Shown: in pieces, positions 26,194-35,707 of the stretch
How positions within the stretch are numbered: position 1 is the first letter of the stretch
Layout: every line of letters begins with the position of its first letter
DNA from: FEN-1297 sp021817845
Lineage (GTDB): Bacteria; Bacteroidota; Ignavibacteria; Ignavibacteriales; Ignavibacteriaceae
Length of the DNA stretch: 64,000 bases
Assembly: GCA_021817845.1 (NCBI GenBank)
Contig: JAKAFW010000020.1
Location: 1-64,000 of the forward strand
Direction: 5' to 3'
Program-made: the position numbers and the translations under genes
The notes under the pieces: generated by a model
Database searches by the model: none
Told to the model about the DNA's origin: nothing
The model's input: the letters and a program-made list of their open reading frames with translations, nothing else

Positions 26194-29100
26194 TCAAACG
26201 TGGTAAACCAAAAAAAGTATTGATTCTCGGTTCCGGAGCTTTGCAAATCGGGCAAGCGGGAGAGTTCGACTACTCAGGAAGCCAGGCTATCAAAGCATTA
26301 AAAGAAGACGGCATTATTTCCGTACTAGTAAATCCAAACATTGCAACTATTCAAACTTCAGAAAATTTTGCTGATAAAGTTTATTTCCTACCAATCAAAA
26401 CTGAGTTTGTAGAAAAGATAATACAGAAGGAAGAACCCGATAGCATATTACTGCAATTTGGCGGGCAGACGGCTCTAAATGTTGGTGTAGAGTTATATGA
26501 AAAGGGAATCCTGGCAAAGTATAATGTAAAGGTTTTAGGAACGCCGGTAGAAGCTATTGAGGCTACTGAAGATAGACTTTTATTTGGGAATAAAGTATCA
26601 GAAATAGGATTGAAAGTTGCGTTAAGTAAAACGGCTACTAATGAAGCCGAGGCTCTTATTGCTGCGAAAGAAATCGGTTTCCCTGTCATGGTTCGAATTG
26701 CCTACGCGCTTGGCGGACTTGGTTCAGGAATTGTAAATAATGAGAAAGAACTTTTAGAAAAAGCACACCGAGCGTTCTCTTTTACAAATCAAATTTTAAT
26801 CGAAGAATCTCTTTATGGATGGAAAGAAGTCGAATATGAAATTGTCCGGGACAAATTCAACAATTGCATTACTATTTGCTCTATGGAGAATGTTGACCCG
26901 ATGGGAATTCATACCGGCGACAGCATAGTAATTGCACCGGTACAGACCTTATCTGCCCATGAAAATTTTAAGCTTCGCTCAATTGGCATAAAATTAATTC
27001 GTCATCTTGGAGTTATTGGCGAGTGCAATATTCAATATGCGCTTGATCCTAATTCGGACGACTATAGAATTATAGAAGTGAATGCAAGATTAAGCCGTAG
27101 CTCTGCTCTTGCTTCTAAAGCCACCGGATACCCCCTTGCCTTTATTGCAGCTAAGCTCGCGCTTGGATACGCTCTTAACGAAGTTGAAAATATTATTACG
27201 CGCGAAACGTCTGCTATGTTTGAGCCGGCACTCGACTACGTTGCTCTTAAATTCCCGCGTTGGGACTTACAAAAGTTTCGTCAGGTAAGTACTCAGCTTG
27301 GTTCCGAAATGAAATCAGTTGGCGAGGTGATGTCTCTCGGCCGAAGTTTTGAAGAAGTGCTTCAAAAAGCAATTCGCATGCTTGATATAGGTATGAAAGG
27401 ATTTACCGGCAACAGCTTAATTTTTGAAAATTTAGATGAGGAACTTTCTAAACCAACCGATAAAAGAATTTATGCAGTCGCAAAAGCACTTCAAGACGGT
27501 TACTCGGTAGAAAAAATTCATCAGCTTTCTAAAATTACCCCCTGGTTCATCTACAAGATGAAAAATATTATTGACACCGAAAAAAAATTAAAAGGCTTAA
27601 AGCTTCAAAAAATTTCCAAACCCTTAATGGAAGAAACAAAGCAAAATGGTTTCAGCGATTTGCAAATTGCTCAGCTCTCAGACTCAAAAGAAATGGATGT
27701 AAGAAAATACCGAAAAGGATTAAACGTAATTCCTGTAGTAAAACAAATCGATACTCTTGCAGCTGAGTATCCGGCACAAACAAATTATCTCTACTTAACT
27801 TATCATGGCAAAGAAGACGATATAAAATTCGGCGATAAAAATCAGATCGTTGTGCTTGGCAGCGGGGCATATAGAATTGGCTCTTCTGTCGAGTTTGACT
27901 GGTGCTGCGTTAACGCCGTACTTACTTGCAATAAACTTGACTACAAGACAATCATGATTAACTGTAATCCGGAGACCGTCAGCACCGATTACGATATTTG
28001 TGATAAGCTTTATTTTGAACAATTGACTTTTGAAAGAGTTCTTGATATTTACGATAAAGAAAACCCCGAAGGTGTTATTATTTCGATGGGTGGGCAAATT
28101 CCCAACAATCTTGCTGTAAAGCTACATGAAGCAGGAATTAAGATTCTCGGCACCTCTCCTACGCAAATTGATAATGCAGAAGACCGCCATAAATTCTCTA
28201 AAATACTTGATAGACTTGAAATTGATCAACCGGATTGGGAAGAGCTGACAAGCTTGAGCGAAGCAAAGGAATTTGCAAAGAAGGTAGGTTTCCCTGCCTT
28301 AATACGCCCAAGTTATGTCTTAAGCGGTGCGGCAATGAGTATTGTTTTATCGGATGCCGAGCTTGAAGAATATCTTGATAAAGCTGCTAGTATTAGTAAA
28401 GAACACCCGGTAGTTATCAGTAAATTTATTACGGAAGCTCGCGAGATTGAAGTTGATGCTGTTGCCGAAAACGGAAATTTATACTGCTATGCAATTTCGG
28501 AGCACGTGGAAAATGCAGGCGTTCATTCAGGCGACGCCACTATTGTACTGCCGCCTCAACGTACTTACCTTGAAACAATGCGGCGTGTAAAAATGGTTAC
28601 TAAAGCAATAGCAAAGGAATTACAAATAACCGGTCCCTTCAATATTCAATTTATTGCTAAAGATAACGAAGTAAAAGTTATCGAATGCAACTTGCGCGCT
28701 TCAAGAAGCTTTCCCTTCGTTTCCAAAGTCTTGAAAATAAATTTCATAGACTTAGCAACAAAGTTAATGATGGGTGAAAAGCTTCCCAGGATTGATAAAT
28801 CTTCTTTTGATGTTGATTATGTGGGAGTAAAAGCTCCCCAATTTTCATTTACAAGATTAAAAGGATCAGACCCGGTACTTGGGGTTGAAATGGCGTCTAC
28901 CGGTGAGGTCGCTTGTCTTGGTGATGATTTTAACGAGGCTTTTTTGAAGAGTTTTATCTCAACCGGATTTAAAATTCCTAAGAAAGCTGTAATGCTTTCA
29001 ACCGGAACCCTAAAAGAAAAAGCAGAATTTCTTGAAGAAAGTAAAAAGCTTTTTAATCTTGGTCTGAAAATCTACGCGACAAAAGGTACTGCTGAATTCT

Positions 29101-29384
29101 TAAGACAAAACGGAATTGACGTCGAAATTCTCTCTTGGCCGCTTGAAACTGATGAACCAAATGTCATTACTTATCTAAATGAAGGCAAGATTGATTTGGT
29201 AATAAATATTCCGAAGAATGCCGAGAAGGATGAGCTCGATAACGATTACTTGATCAGAAGAAAAGCAGTTGATATGAATGTTAATTTAATAACAAACATT
29301 CAGGTTGCTAAAAGATTCGTAAAGTCCTTTTACCGGTATAAAATTGACCAGTTGGAAATTAAAAGCTGGGATGAGTATAACTAA
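26190..29384 (+). CDS. carB: Carbamoyl-phosphate synthase large subunit
   Basis: 1064 aa, full length. It has two homologous ATP-grasp halves, starting with KVLILGSGALQIGQAGEFDYSG and, at about residue 555, VVLGSGAYRIGSSVEFDWC. A C-terminal MGS-like allosteric domain follows (about 935-1060, with KIYATKGTAEFLRQNGI). It makes carbamoyl phosphate for pyrimidine and arginine synthesis. It overlaps carA by 4 bp and is translationally coupled to it. Confidence 0.97.
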   Translation: MIKRGKPKKVLILGSGALQIGQAGEFDYSGSQAIKALKEDGIISVLVNPNIATIQTSENFADKVYFLPIKTEFVEKIIQKEEPDSILLQFGGQTALNVGVELYEKGILAKYNVKVLGTPVEAIEATEDRLLFGNKVSEIGLKVALSKTATNEAEALIAAKEIGFPVMVRIAYALGGLGSGIVNNEKELLEKAHRAFSFTNQILIEESLYGWKEVEYEIVRDKFNNCITICSMENVDPMGIHTGDSIVIAPVQTLSAHENFKLRSIGIKLIRHLGVIGECNIQYALDPNSDDYRIIEVNARLSRSSALASKATGYPLAFIAAKLALGYALNEVENIITRETSAMFEPALDYVALKFPRWDLQKFRQVSTQLGSEMKSVGEVMSLGRSFEEVLQKAIRMLDIGMKGFTGNSLIFENLDEELSKPTDKRIYAVAKALQDGYSVEKIHQLSKITPWFIYKMKNIIDTEKKLKGLKLQKISKPLMEETKQNGFSDLQIAQLSDSKEMDVRKYRKGLNVIPVVKQIDTLAAEYPAQTNYLYLTYHGKEDDIKFGDKNQIVVLGSGAYRIGSSVEFDWCCVNAVLTCNKLDYKTIMINCNPETVSTDYDICDKLYFEQLTFERVLDIYDKENPEGVIISMGGQIPNNLAVKLHEAGIKILGTSPTQIDNAEDRHKFSKILDRLEIDQPDWEELTSLSEAKEFAKKVGFPALIRPSYVLSGAAMSIVLSDAELEEYLDKAASISKEHPVVISKFITEAREIEVDAVAENGNLYCYAISEHVENAGVHSGDATIVLPPQRTYLETMRRVKMVTKAIAKELQITGPFNIQFIAKDNEVKVIECNLRASRSFPFVSKVLKINFIDLATKLMMGEKLPRIDKSSFDVDYVGVKAPQFSFTRLKGSDPVLGVEMASTGEVACLGDDFNEAFLKSFISTGFKIPKKAVMLSTGTLKEKAEFLEESKKLFNLGLKIYATKGTAEFLRQNGIDVEILSWPLETDEPNVITYLNEGKIDLVINIPKNAEKDELDNDYLIRRKAVDMNVNLITNIQVAKRFVKSFYRYKIDQLEIKSWDEYN

Positions 29385-29422
29385 TCCACGTTTCACAAAA
29401 GACCGTGCGGAATGATGGAATG

Positions 29423-29490
29423 TTGGAGTAGCGGAATAGACTAATTTTTTCCATTATTCGAACATTCCATTACTCCAAATGCAAATCTTG
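29423..29490. repeat. Hairpin-forming dispersed repeat, copy 1
   Basis: TGGAGTAGCGGAAT pairs with ATTCCATTACTCCA across a loop of about 25 nt. The whole unit matches 62561-62630 at most positions, including GGAATAGACTAATTTTT and AACATTCCATTACTCCAAA. It lies just after carB. Confidence 0.75.
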
Positions 29491-29556
29491 GATCTCTTTA
29501 TCAGCTACTTTCGTAAGGTGAGTAATTAAGTAAAATATGATAAGTAAAACTAAATT

Positions 29557-30699
29557 ATGATAATATTCTTCTCCATTTTTTTCTCGTTATACGGAGCAAT
29601 AAATTATTATATATTTCTCCGCGGCTGGCAGGCACTTTCTGGATATCCTCATCTTAGGATTTTCTACACAATCATTTTTATCTTTGTCGCATTATCTTAT
29701 TTAATTTCAAAATTTTTAACCAGATATTTAACACCTTTTATTTACGATATTTTAGTTTGGGTCGGTTCCTTTTGGTTCGCATTTTTCGTTTACTTTTTAC
29801 TATCTGTTTTTCTGATTGATATTCTTCGACTTTTAAATTTTCAATTCCACTTTTTCCCTTCGTTTATTACCAATAATTATCTTTATGTAAAGCACGTAAC
29901 AGCACTAATCGTTTTTCTTATTGTTTCAACGATTGTTTTGGCGGGTTACATTAATACAAGATATGTTATTGTGAAAAATTTAGAGCTGACATTACCGAAG
30001 AAGTCAAGCTCGCTCAATAGTATGAATGCCGTTTTGGTTTCGGATATTCATTTGTCCCCGGTCAATGACGAGAAATTTCTTAAAGATATTGTTGATAAAA
30101 TAAATAGACTAAAACCGGATATTATTTTTATAGCAGGGGATTTAGTTGACGAAAAGGCATCTCTCCTGAAGCAACGAAAAATAGGACAAGCTTTATTAAA
30201 TCTTAAATCTAAATTTGGTACTTTCGCATGCACCGGCAATCACGAATACATTAACGGCGCCCGGGGCAGCATAGATTTTATGCGAGAGATGGGATTAAAC
30301 GTACTGGCAGATTCCGTAACAAAAATTAACGACTACTTTTATGTTGCCGGAAGAAATGACCGGGCTGTTAAACAGTTTGATGGTAATGGTAGAAAACCTT
30401 TAGAAGAAATTTTATCCGGCGTCGATAAAAATTATCCGGTAATTTTATTGGATCATACTCCCTTCGGGTTAGATGAAGCCGAAAAAAACGACGTTGATTT
30501 ACAACTATCAGGGCATACTCATTACGGACAAATGTTTCCTGCAAATTATATTACTAACATGGTATACGAAATTAGCTTCGGCTATTTGAAAAAAGGCAAC
30601 GCTCAATATTACGTTTCATGCGGTGCTGGAACCTGGGGGCCACCGGTTAGAACCGGAAGCAGATCAGAAATAGTCAATCTTAAAATCAAATTCTTGTAA
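29557..30699 (+). CDS. Membrane-anchored metallophosphoesterase
   Basis: 380 aa. The first about 145 residues carry four hydrophobic segments. The calcineurin-like domain (about 155-375) has the metal ligands in VLVSDIHLSP (D, H), FIAGDLVDE (GD), CTGNHEY (GNHE) and LSGHTHYGQM (GHTH). This is the YkuE-like, membrane-anchored type, whose substrates are usually unknown (phospholipid or UDP-lipid hydrolases among relatives). It stands alone between carAB and a convergent lipoprotein gene. Confidence 0.88.
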   Translation: MIIFFSIFFSLYGAINYYIFLRGWQALSGYPHLRIFYTIIFIFVALSYLISKFLTRYLTPFIYDILVWVGSFWFAFFVYFLLSVFLIDILRLLNFQFHFFPSFITNNYLYVKHVTALIVFLIVSTIVLAGYINTRYVIVKNLELTLPKKSSSLNSMNAVLVSDIHLSPVNDEKFLKDIVDKINRLKPDIIFIAGDLVDEKASLLKQRKIGQALLNLKSKFGTFACTGNHEYINGARGSIDFMREMGLNVLADSVTKINDYFYVAGRNDRAVKQFDGNGRKPLEEILSGVDKNYPVILLDHTPFGLDEAEKNDVDLQLSGHTHYGQMFPANYITNMVYEISFGYLKKGNAQYYVSCGAGTWGPPVRTGSRSEIVNLKIKFL

Positions 30700-30725
30700 A
30701 CTGTAACTTTAAATTATAACCTTTT

Positions 30726-31343
30726 CTAATCACTTATCTTCTTAAATATTATATATTGATCGCCGTACTTAATCGGCTTAGTAAATTCGTTATTCCTAAG
30801 CTTCAATATTTCGCGCTGGATATAATTGGGAAAAAGTCTGATATCAACTTTACCCAGCAACCCATTATTACTATGTGAAGGATCAACTGAAAATTTTAAA
30901 GCTTGTTCGCCAAAATTTTCATTATGGCTTAAAGCTTCGTAAATCCTTTGTGCAGTCTCTAAAGTATCGCACAATATTTCAGCAAGGTTTATATATACTG
31001 GGTCTTTAAAGTCTACACAAACTCTTTGATTGACCCACATGCTTACGGGTCTATCTTTTATATGCGCCGGAATGTATACCCATTTTAAAATTGATTCCTG
31101 TGCTAATGAATCCCACTCTTCATTTCCTGTTCTATTCAATATGATAGCTCTTTTTACTGTCCCGTTTTCCAAAATCAAAAGTTTTAAATTTAAAGCAAAG
31201 TTTGGAGAATAAATGGATAAAGGTATGGGAGGAAGAGGATATTGTTTTAATAATTCAGGTGAACTAATTTCTCCGTCAAATTGGTTCATCGAAGCACAAC
31301 CGGCTAAAATAAATATAGAAAGAATAATGATAATATTTTTCAT
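30726..31343 (-). CDS. Lipoprotein fusing a TonB C-terminal-like domain to a parvulin (PpiC) domain
   Basis: 205 aa. The lipobox LAGC puts the acylated Cys at position 16. Residues about 28-112 look like a TonB C-terminal domain: FALNLKLLILENGTVKRAII, then EWDSLAQESILKWVYIPA with the usual W-x-Y/F-PA ending, and VNQRVCVDF. Residues about 125-204 look like a parvulin rotamase: FGEQALKFSVDPSHSNNGLL, then YIQREILKLRNNEFTKPIK and YIIFKKI. I know of no standard family with this order. The function is unknown; a periplasmic or outer-membrane folding factor is one reading. It is convergent with the phosphoesterase gene. Confidence 0.7.
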   Translation of the reverse strand: MKNIIIILSIFILAGCASMNQFDGEISSPELLKQYPLPPIPLSIYSPNFALNLKLLILENGTVKRAIILNRTGNEEWDSLAQESILKWVYIPAHIKDRPVSMWVNQRVCVDFKDPVYINLAEILCDTLETAQRIYEALSHNENFGEQALKFSVDPSHSNNGLLGKVDIRLFPNYIQREILKLRNNEFTKPIKYGDQYIIFKKISD

Positions 31344-31586
31344 AACTACCTCGCCTCAGCATTAGTCGTTAGAAAATATTTTAAATTATGTCAAAATTTA
31401 CTTTCCGAATATATTATTTATAAATTTTACCTACTTAATTAATACAAAAATAATAGATCAATTCAAATATATTTTTTAACTATTTATCCCATATCTGTCC
31501 AAAATAATATTTTACATTACATCCCTACACATAGGTGTCTACTTAATATCAAAAATAAATAGTGACCATTTGTAAGAAATCTATTT

Positions 31587-31676
31587 AACGGCATAATAGC
31601 AGCCCACGAATTTATTCGTGGGAAAGAAATAGCGAAAATTCCTTTGAACCGATTCATCGGTTTCTCAAATGCCGTT
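31587..31676. repeat. REP-like structured repeat with two inner hairpins
   Basis: The outer stem is AACGGCAT (31587-31594) with ATGCCGTT (31669-31676). Inside are a perfect 8-bp hairpin CCCACGAA-TTTA-TTCGTGGG (31603-31622) and a perfect 7-bp hairpin AACCGAT-TC-ATCGGTT (31647-31662). The compact three-way fold resembles REP/RAYT-type elements. No transposase of that type is in the window. It lies in the long gap 31344-32217, which otherwise shows only the 11-bp triple repeat at 31951. Confidence 0.65.
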
Positions 31677-31950
31677 GATATAACGAGTTAAAGATATAAA
31701 TTCTTGTTCGTATCTAAATATTAAGTTGGTGCCTATACGTTTTCACGGGAATGACCTTTTTAGAGCTGACTCATTTATTTTAGGCAGACGTGATATTTCT
31801 ATTTCTTTATTGAATCCCATATTACAATTTAATATGTTTGATTTAATCAAACATTAGCTCTTTTTCTCTATATCTTTTAGCTTAATAGCTGATTTCTGTT
31901 AATTCTTCGAATACCCTTCAAAAAAAGGAAAACAAATTAAATCTAATTTC

Positions 31951-31983
31951 TGAATGCACTGTGAATACACTCTGAACGCACTT
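31951..31983. repeat. Triple 11-bp direct repeat
   Basis: TGAATGCACTG, TGAATACACTC and TGAACGCACTT follow without gaps. The period is about one helical turn, so a protein could bind all three on one face. It is 235 bp past the stop of the regulator gene at 32218 and about 600 bp upstream of the lipoprotein gene. The role is unknown. Confidence 0.5.
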
Positions 31984-32217
31984 CAATTGCCCTTATCTTA
32001 TACTTATCCTCTATATTAACCCCTATCCCTTCCTTAATAAAACTATAGAAATTCTCTCCTTATAGCTTAATCCGTAATTAACAATTAATTCATTCATTTG
32101 TATTGAGGGAAAACGATATAGGTATAGTTCAAATCGGATGGAAAGCAGTGATAACTAAAAAGAAGCAAATAAGACCTTAAAAATGTGGCTTTAGCGAAAA
32201 GCAGAAAACTTAGTTCA

Positions 32218-33726
32218 TTATCCTTTATAATCTTCTTTTAATTTTTGGAGTGCCTTTTCAATGTTATTATATTTCTCTATTCGCTCTGCTGATGAAGGCG
32301 GCGCAACCCTTTCTTTGCAGTCTGTTAGCATACATTTTTCACAAGTGTCATTTACGATTCTTAAGGGTATTTTCGGGTCGTCCAAAAATTTAATTTTCTG
32401 TCTAAGATTTTCATCTATTTGAAAGCCAATGGTCAAGCTTGATAAAATATTCTTCTGGAGATTCCCTTTTTGTGCAACCGAAATGCAAAGATACTCATCA
32501 TTCGAATCATGAAACTTGGAATGTATTATCCCTGCTGTTCTGCCGTTAAATTTCTTATCTTTCTTTAAAATCATTTCCATTTTAGTTAAGGTTTCAAAGG
32601 AGACCCATCGTCTGCAATAATGTTCATTGGCTTGATAACCGCCGGGATTACGTCGTGTGTTTAACCTTAACTCGTTTGAAAGCTTGTATTCTTTAGAAGA
32701 GGCATCATAATTAAATCTAAGAAAAAATAGTTTATTTAATCCAAAATATTTTGTTGAAAGATTTGTAATCCTTTGAAAAAACATCTCAGTCGTTGCGTTG
32801 TACTTGTTAATCAATGCAAGAAATTTATTCTCGTCCCACTTATTTCTCTGAAAAAAAGCTTCCAAATCTGAGACTAACAAATTACTGTTTATCATCAGTG
32901 AGGTTGAAAAATAAGAAGCTTTGAAGTAATTAAGTAAATGGTCAAAAGTATTAAGCCTCATGCTTGAGTAAATGAAGCTTCTGTCTTTAATCCCAAGATA
33001 AATATAAGCCAACTCTTTACCGGCAACAAAAGCTCTCTGCGCTTCCGACAATCTCTTGTTCAGCAATAATTTATTCTTCTTCTGTTTTAAAACAACGGCT
33101 CTTAACTCCTCAAGATCAGGGCAATGATTAAGGGAAGATTCATCAATCTCATATTTATATTTCAATTCTAGGATTGCCTTAAGATGGCTAAACTCAATAC
33201 GCGGTGATTCAGTTATCTTATTTTCTTTCATGAACTTTTTTACGGCAACTTCAATCTCGTCGAAATAGTTATCATTAAATTCTTTGAAAGTCCTTAACGC
33301 TGTACGGCTAAAATTATTTTGACTTTGTTCCGAGGTTTTCGCCATCTCAATAAAAGCGGCAATTAAAGCGCTTAACTGTGGCGAAGAATTTGCCATCAAA
33401 AGAATCAATTTATTTATATCAATTCCGTAATGGTCCAGTGGAAGTTGTTCGAGAATATTTGACTCCAAAAAATCTTCTATAGGAATAAGATTTCTCATTA
33501 GTTTTAATGAAACCATTTTATCGTAAGAAACACCAAGCGCATCCGCCAGTAAAGCTATCTTATCAGCCTTCGGATATTTCTTCCCACTTTCGATCTCATT
33601 TAAGTATGAAACAGATAAACTGCTTCTGGAAGCTAATTCGGAAAGCAGCATATTCTTATCCTGCCGCATTTGTTTCAGTTTCAACCCGAAAATCAATTTT
33701 ATATAATTTCCTTTAGTCATCATCAT
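32218..33726 (-). CDS. ScfR/RamB-type XRE transcriptional regulator of short-chain/fatty acid metabolism
   Basis: 502 aa. The N-terminal XRE helix-turn-helix (about 12-68) has LKQMRQDKNMLLSELASRSS and LSVSYLNEIESGKKYPKA. The middle (about 160-290) corresponds to the ImmA/IrrE-like domain, but the HExxH zinc motif is missing: the aligned stretch is FVAGKELAYIYLG. The C-terminus has CEKCMLTDCKERVAPP, the Cys-rich ending of the RamB/ScfR family. These regulators control acetate, propionate or fatty acid use and sense acyl-CoA-type signals. It is divergent from the beta-oxidation genes, with a perfect palindrome between them, so it very likely regulates them. Confidence 0.85.
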   Translation of the reverse strand: MMMTKGNYIKLIFGLKLKQMRQDKNMLLSELASRSSLSVSYLNEIESGKKYPKADKIALLADALGVSYDKMVSLKLMRNLIPIEDFLESNILEQLPLDHYGIDINKLILLMANSSPQLSALIAAFIEMAKTSEQSQNNFSRTALRTFKEFNDNYFDEIEVAVKKFMKENKITESPRIEFSHLKAILELKYKYEIDESSLNHCPDLEELRAVVLKQKKNKLLLNKRLSEAQRAFVAGKELAYIYLGIKDRSFIYSSMRLNTFDHLLNYFKASYFSTSLMINSNLLVSDLEAFFQRNKWDENKFLALINKYNATTEMFFQRITNLSTKYFGLNKLFFLRFNYDASSKEYKLSNELRLNTRRNPGGYQANEHYCRRWVSFETLTKMEMILKKDKKFNGRTAGIIHSKFHDSNDEYLCISVAQKGNLQKNILSSLTIGFQIDENLRQKIKFLDDPKIPLRIVNDTCEKCMLTDCKERVAPPSSAERIEKYNNIEKALQKLKEDYKG

Positions 33727-33794
33727 TCTATTTTAAGTTTTTACTTATGTAATATACCAAAAAGAAAATATAAATTTAGCAAATAATCGTCATT

Positions 33795-33836
33795 AGCGAA
33801 ATTTCGCTTGTTTTTTTTAATTACGGTTAATATATT
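33795..33836 (+). promoter_or_regulatory. Beta-oxidation operon promoter with a palindromic operator
   Basis: AGCGAAATTTCGCT (33795-33808) is a perfect 14-bp palindrome. It abuts a possible -35 TTGTTT (33808-33813), with a 17-bp spacer and TATATT (33831-33836). TTTAGCAAAT lies just upstream near 33776. A regulator bound to the palindrome would block or contact polymerase. The palindrome is certain; its role is inferred from its place between the ScfR-like regulator and its likely targets. Confidence 0.55.
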
Positions 33837-33896
33837 AGCCACAAGCAATCGGGAATTATTTATCCCACTATAAACAAAATTATTTTAGGTGAATAT

Positions 33897-35663
33897 GTGA
33901 TAGTTAAAAATAGGCTCATCGATATTCTTCCATATCAAATTGAAAACTTTCCGCGATTGGATGCGCTCTGCGATAAAAAAAATGGTGCGTGGCAGAAATA
34001 CAGTACGCTTCAAATAAAAGAAATTGTAGACAAATTTAGCCTCGGCTTACTCGACATGGGTTTCCAGCAAGGCGATAAGTTTTCTATTATTTCACCAAAC
34101 AGAACAGAATGGACATTTGTCGATCTTGGAATCCTGCAGATGGGCGGTGTAGATGTTCCGATATATCCAAATATGAGCGAGAATGATTACACTTATATTT
34201 TTAACGACGCACAAGTAAAGCTAGTGTTTGTTGGGGACAAGGAGCTATATAATAAAGTAAAGAAAGTTATTCCCAAAACTAAATCTGTTCAGGAAATTTA
34301 TACTTTCGATGAAGTTCAGGGCGCAAAACATTGGAGTGAAATATTAGCGCATTCCGATGACGCTATGAACGATAAATTAAAAGCCATAGAACAATCACTC
34401 AAAGAAGATGATTTAGCAACAATAATTTATACTTCCGGCACTACCGGAATTCCCAAGGGAGTTATGCTTACTCACTTAAATATTTTGAGCAATATTCTTT
34501 CGCTGCATACCATAATTCCTATAGACAAGTCGCACCGGATGATTAGCTTTCTCCCTATTTGCCACATCTTTGAACGTACCGCTATTTATTTCTATTTATC
34601 CGTAGGGGGCGCCATTTATTTTGCCGAAAGCATGGATAAGATTGCAGAAAATTTGTTGGAAATAAAACCAAATTATTTTACAACAGTTCCCCGTCTTCTT
34701 GAAAAAATATTTGAAGCTATCATGTCGAAGGGAAGAGATCTTAAAGGATTAAAGAAATCAATTTTCGGCTGGGCGGTAAATTTAGCGAACCATTACGACC
34801 CGATGGGTAAGAATAACTTCTTTTATAATTTTAGACTCAAAGTCGCACGTGAAATTGTATTTAGCAAGTGGAAAACAGCACTCGGAGGCGAAGTTAAAGG
34901 TATAATTAGCGGCGCGGCTTCACTTCAACCAAGACTCGCAAGAATTTTTACCGCAGCAGGCATTCCTGTAAGGGAAGGCTATGGACTGACAGAAACTTCC
35001 CCGGTTCTTACCTGCAATCGGTTTGAGGAAGGCGAATATTACCTCGGAAGTGTCGGCCTTCCGATTCCGGGCGTTGAAATAAAAATAGCGGAAGGCGGAG
35101 AAATTTTTGCAAGAGGTCTTAATGTTTCTAAAGGCTATTACAACAAACCTGATTTGACAAAGCAAGCCTTTGATGAAGATGGGTGGTTCCACACAGGCGA
35201 CATTGGAGAAATAGTAGAAAGAAGATTTTTAAGAATTACAGACCGTGCAAAAGAAATATTCAAAACCTCCGGTGGAAAATTTGTTGCGCCACTGCCAATT
35301 GAGAATAAAATGAAAGAATCATGGTTTATTAAAAATATAATTGTAATTGGCGATAACAGAAAGTTTACTGCTGCTTTAATTGTGCCGGACATTACTTTCG
35401 TCTTTAACTGGTGCAGAAAAAAAGGAATGCAGGTTAAAACTTATGATGAAATTAAAAGCTGTGAAACAGTTAAAGAGAGAATCTGGAAGGACATTCAAAA
35501 ATACAACAAACATTTCTCCCACATCGAACAAATTAAGAAATTTGAATTAACATCCGAGGATTGGACAGTTGAAACCGGAGAACTCACTCCTACCCTAAAA
35601 TTGAAAAGAAAAATTATTTTAGAAAAATATAAAGAGGTAATTGAAAAGATTTATTCCGAATAG
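33897..35663 (+). CDS. Long-chain acyl-CoA synthetase (AMP-forming)
   Basis: 588 aa. The start is GTG with AGGTGA 7 nt upstream. Adenylation motifs are IIYTSGTTGIPKGVMLTH, EGYGLTETSPV and DGWFHTGDIGEI, and TDRAKEIFKTSGGKFVAP near the C-terminus. It activates fatty acids with ATP and CoA, as the long-chain FadD15/FAA1 type does. It is first of four plus-strand genes that make a full beta-oxidation set and stands divergent from the ScfR-like regulator. Confidence 0.93.
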   Translation: MIVKNRLIDILPYQIENFPRLDALCDKKNGAWQKYSTLQIKEIVDKFSLGLLDMGFQQGDKFSIISPNRTEWTFVDLGILQMGGVDVPIYPNMSENDYTYIFNDAQVKLVFVGDKELYNKVKKVIPKTKSVQEIYTFDEVQGAKHWSEILAHSDDAMNDKLKAIEQSLKEDDLATIIYTSGTTGIPKGVMLTHLNILSNILSLHTIIPIDKSHRMISFLPICHIFERTAIYFYLSVGGAIYFAESMDKIAENLLEIKPNYFTTVPRLLEKIFEAIMSKGRDLKGLKKSIFGWAVNLANHYDPMGKNNFFYNFRLKVAREIVFSKWKTALGGEVKGIISGAASLQPRLARIFTAAGIPVREGYGLTETSPVLTCNRFEEGEYYLGSVGLPIPGVEIKIAEGGEIFARGLNVSKGYYNKPDLTKQAFDEDGWFHTGDIGEIVERRFLRITDRAKEIFKTSGGKFVAPLPIENKMKESWFIKNIIVIGDNRKFTAALIVPDITFVFNWCRKKGMQVKTYDEIKSCETVKERIWKDIQKYNKHFSHIEQIKKFELTSEDWTVETGELTPTLKLKRKIILEKYKEVIEKIYSE

Positions 35664-35707
35664 CATTAACTAATATAATTTAATCATTAAACAATAACGT
35701 AATAATT

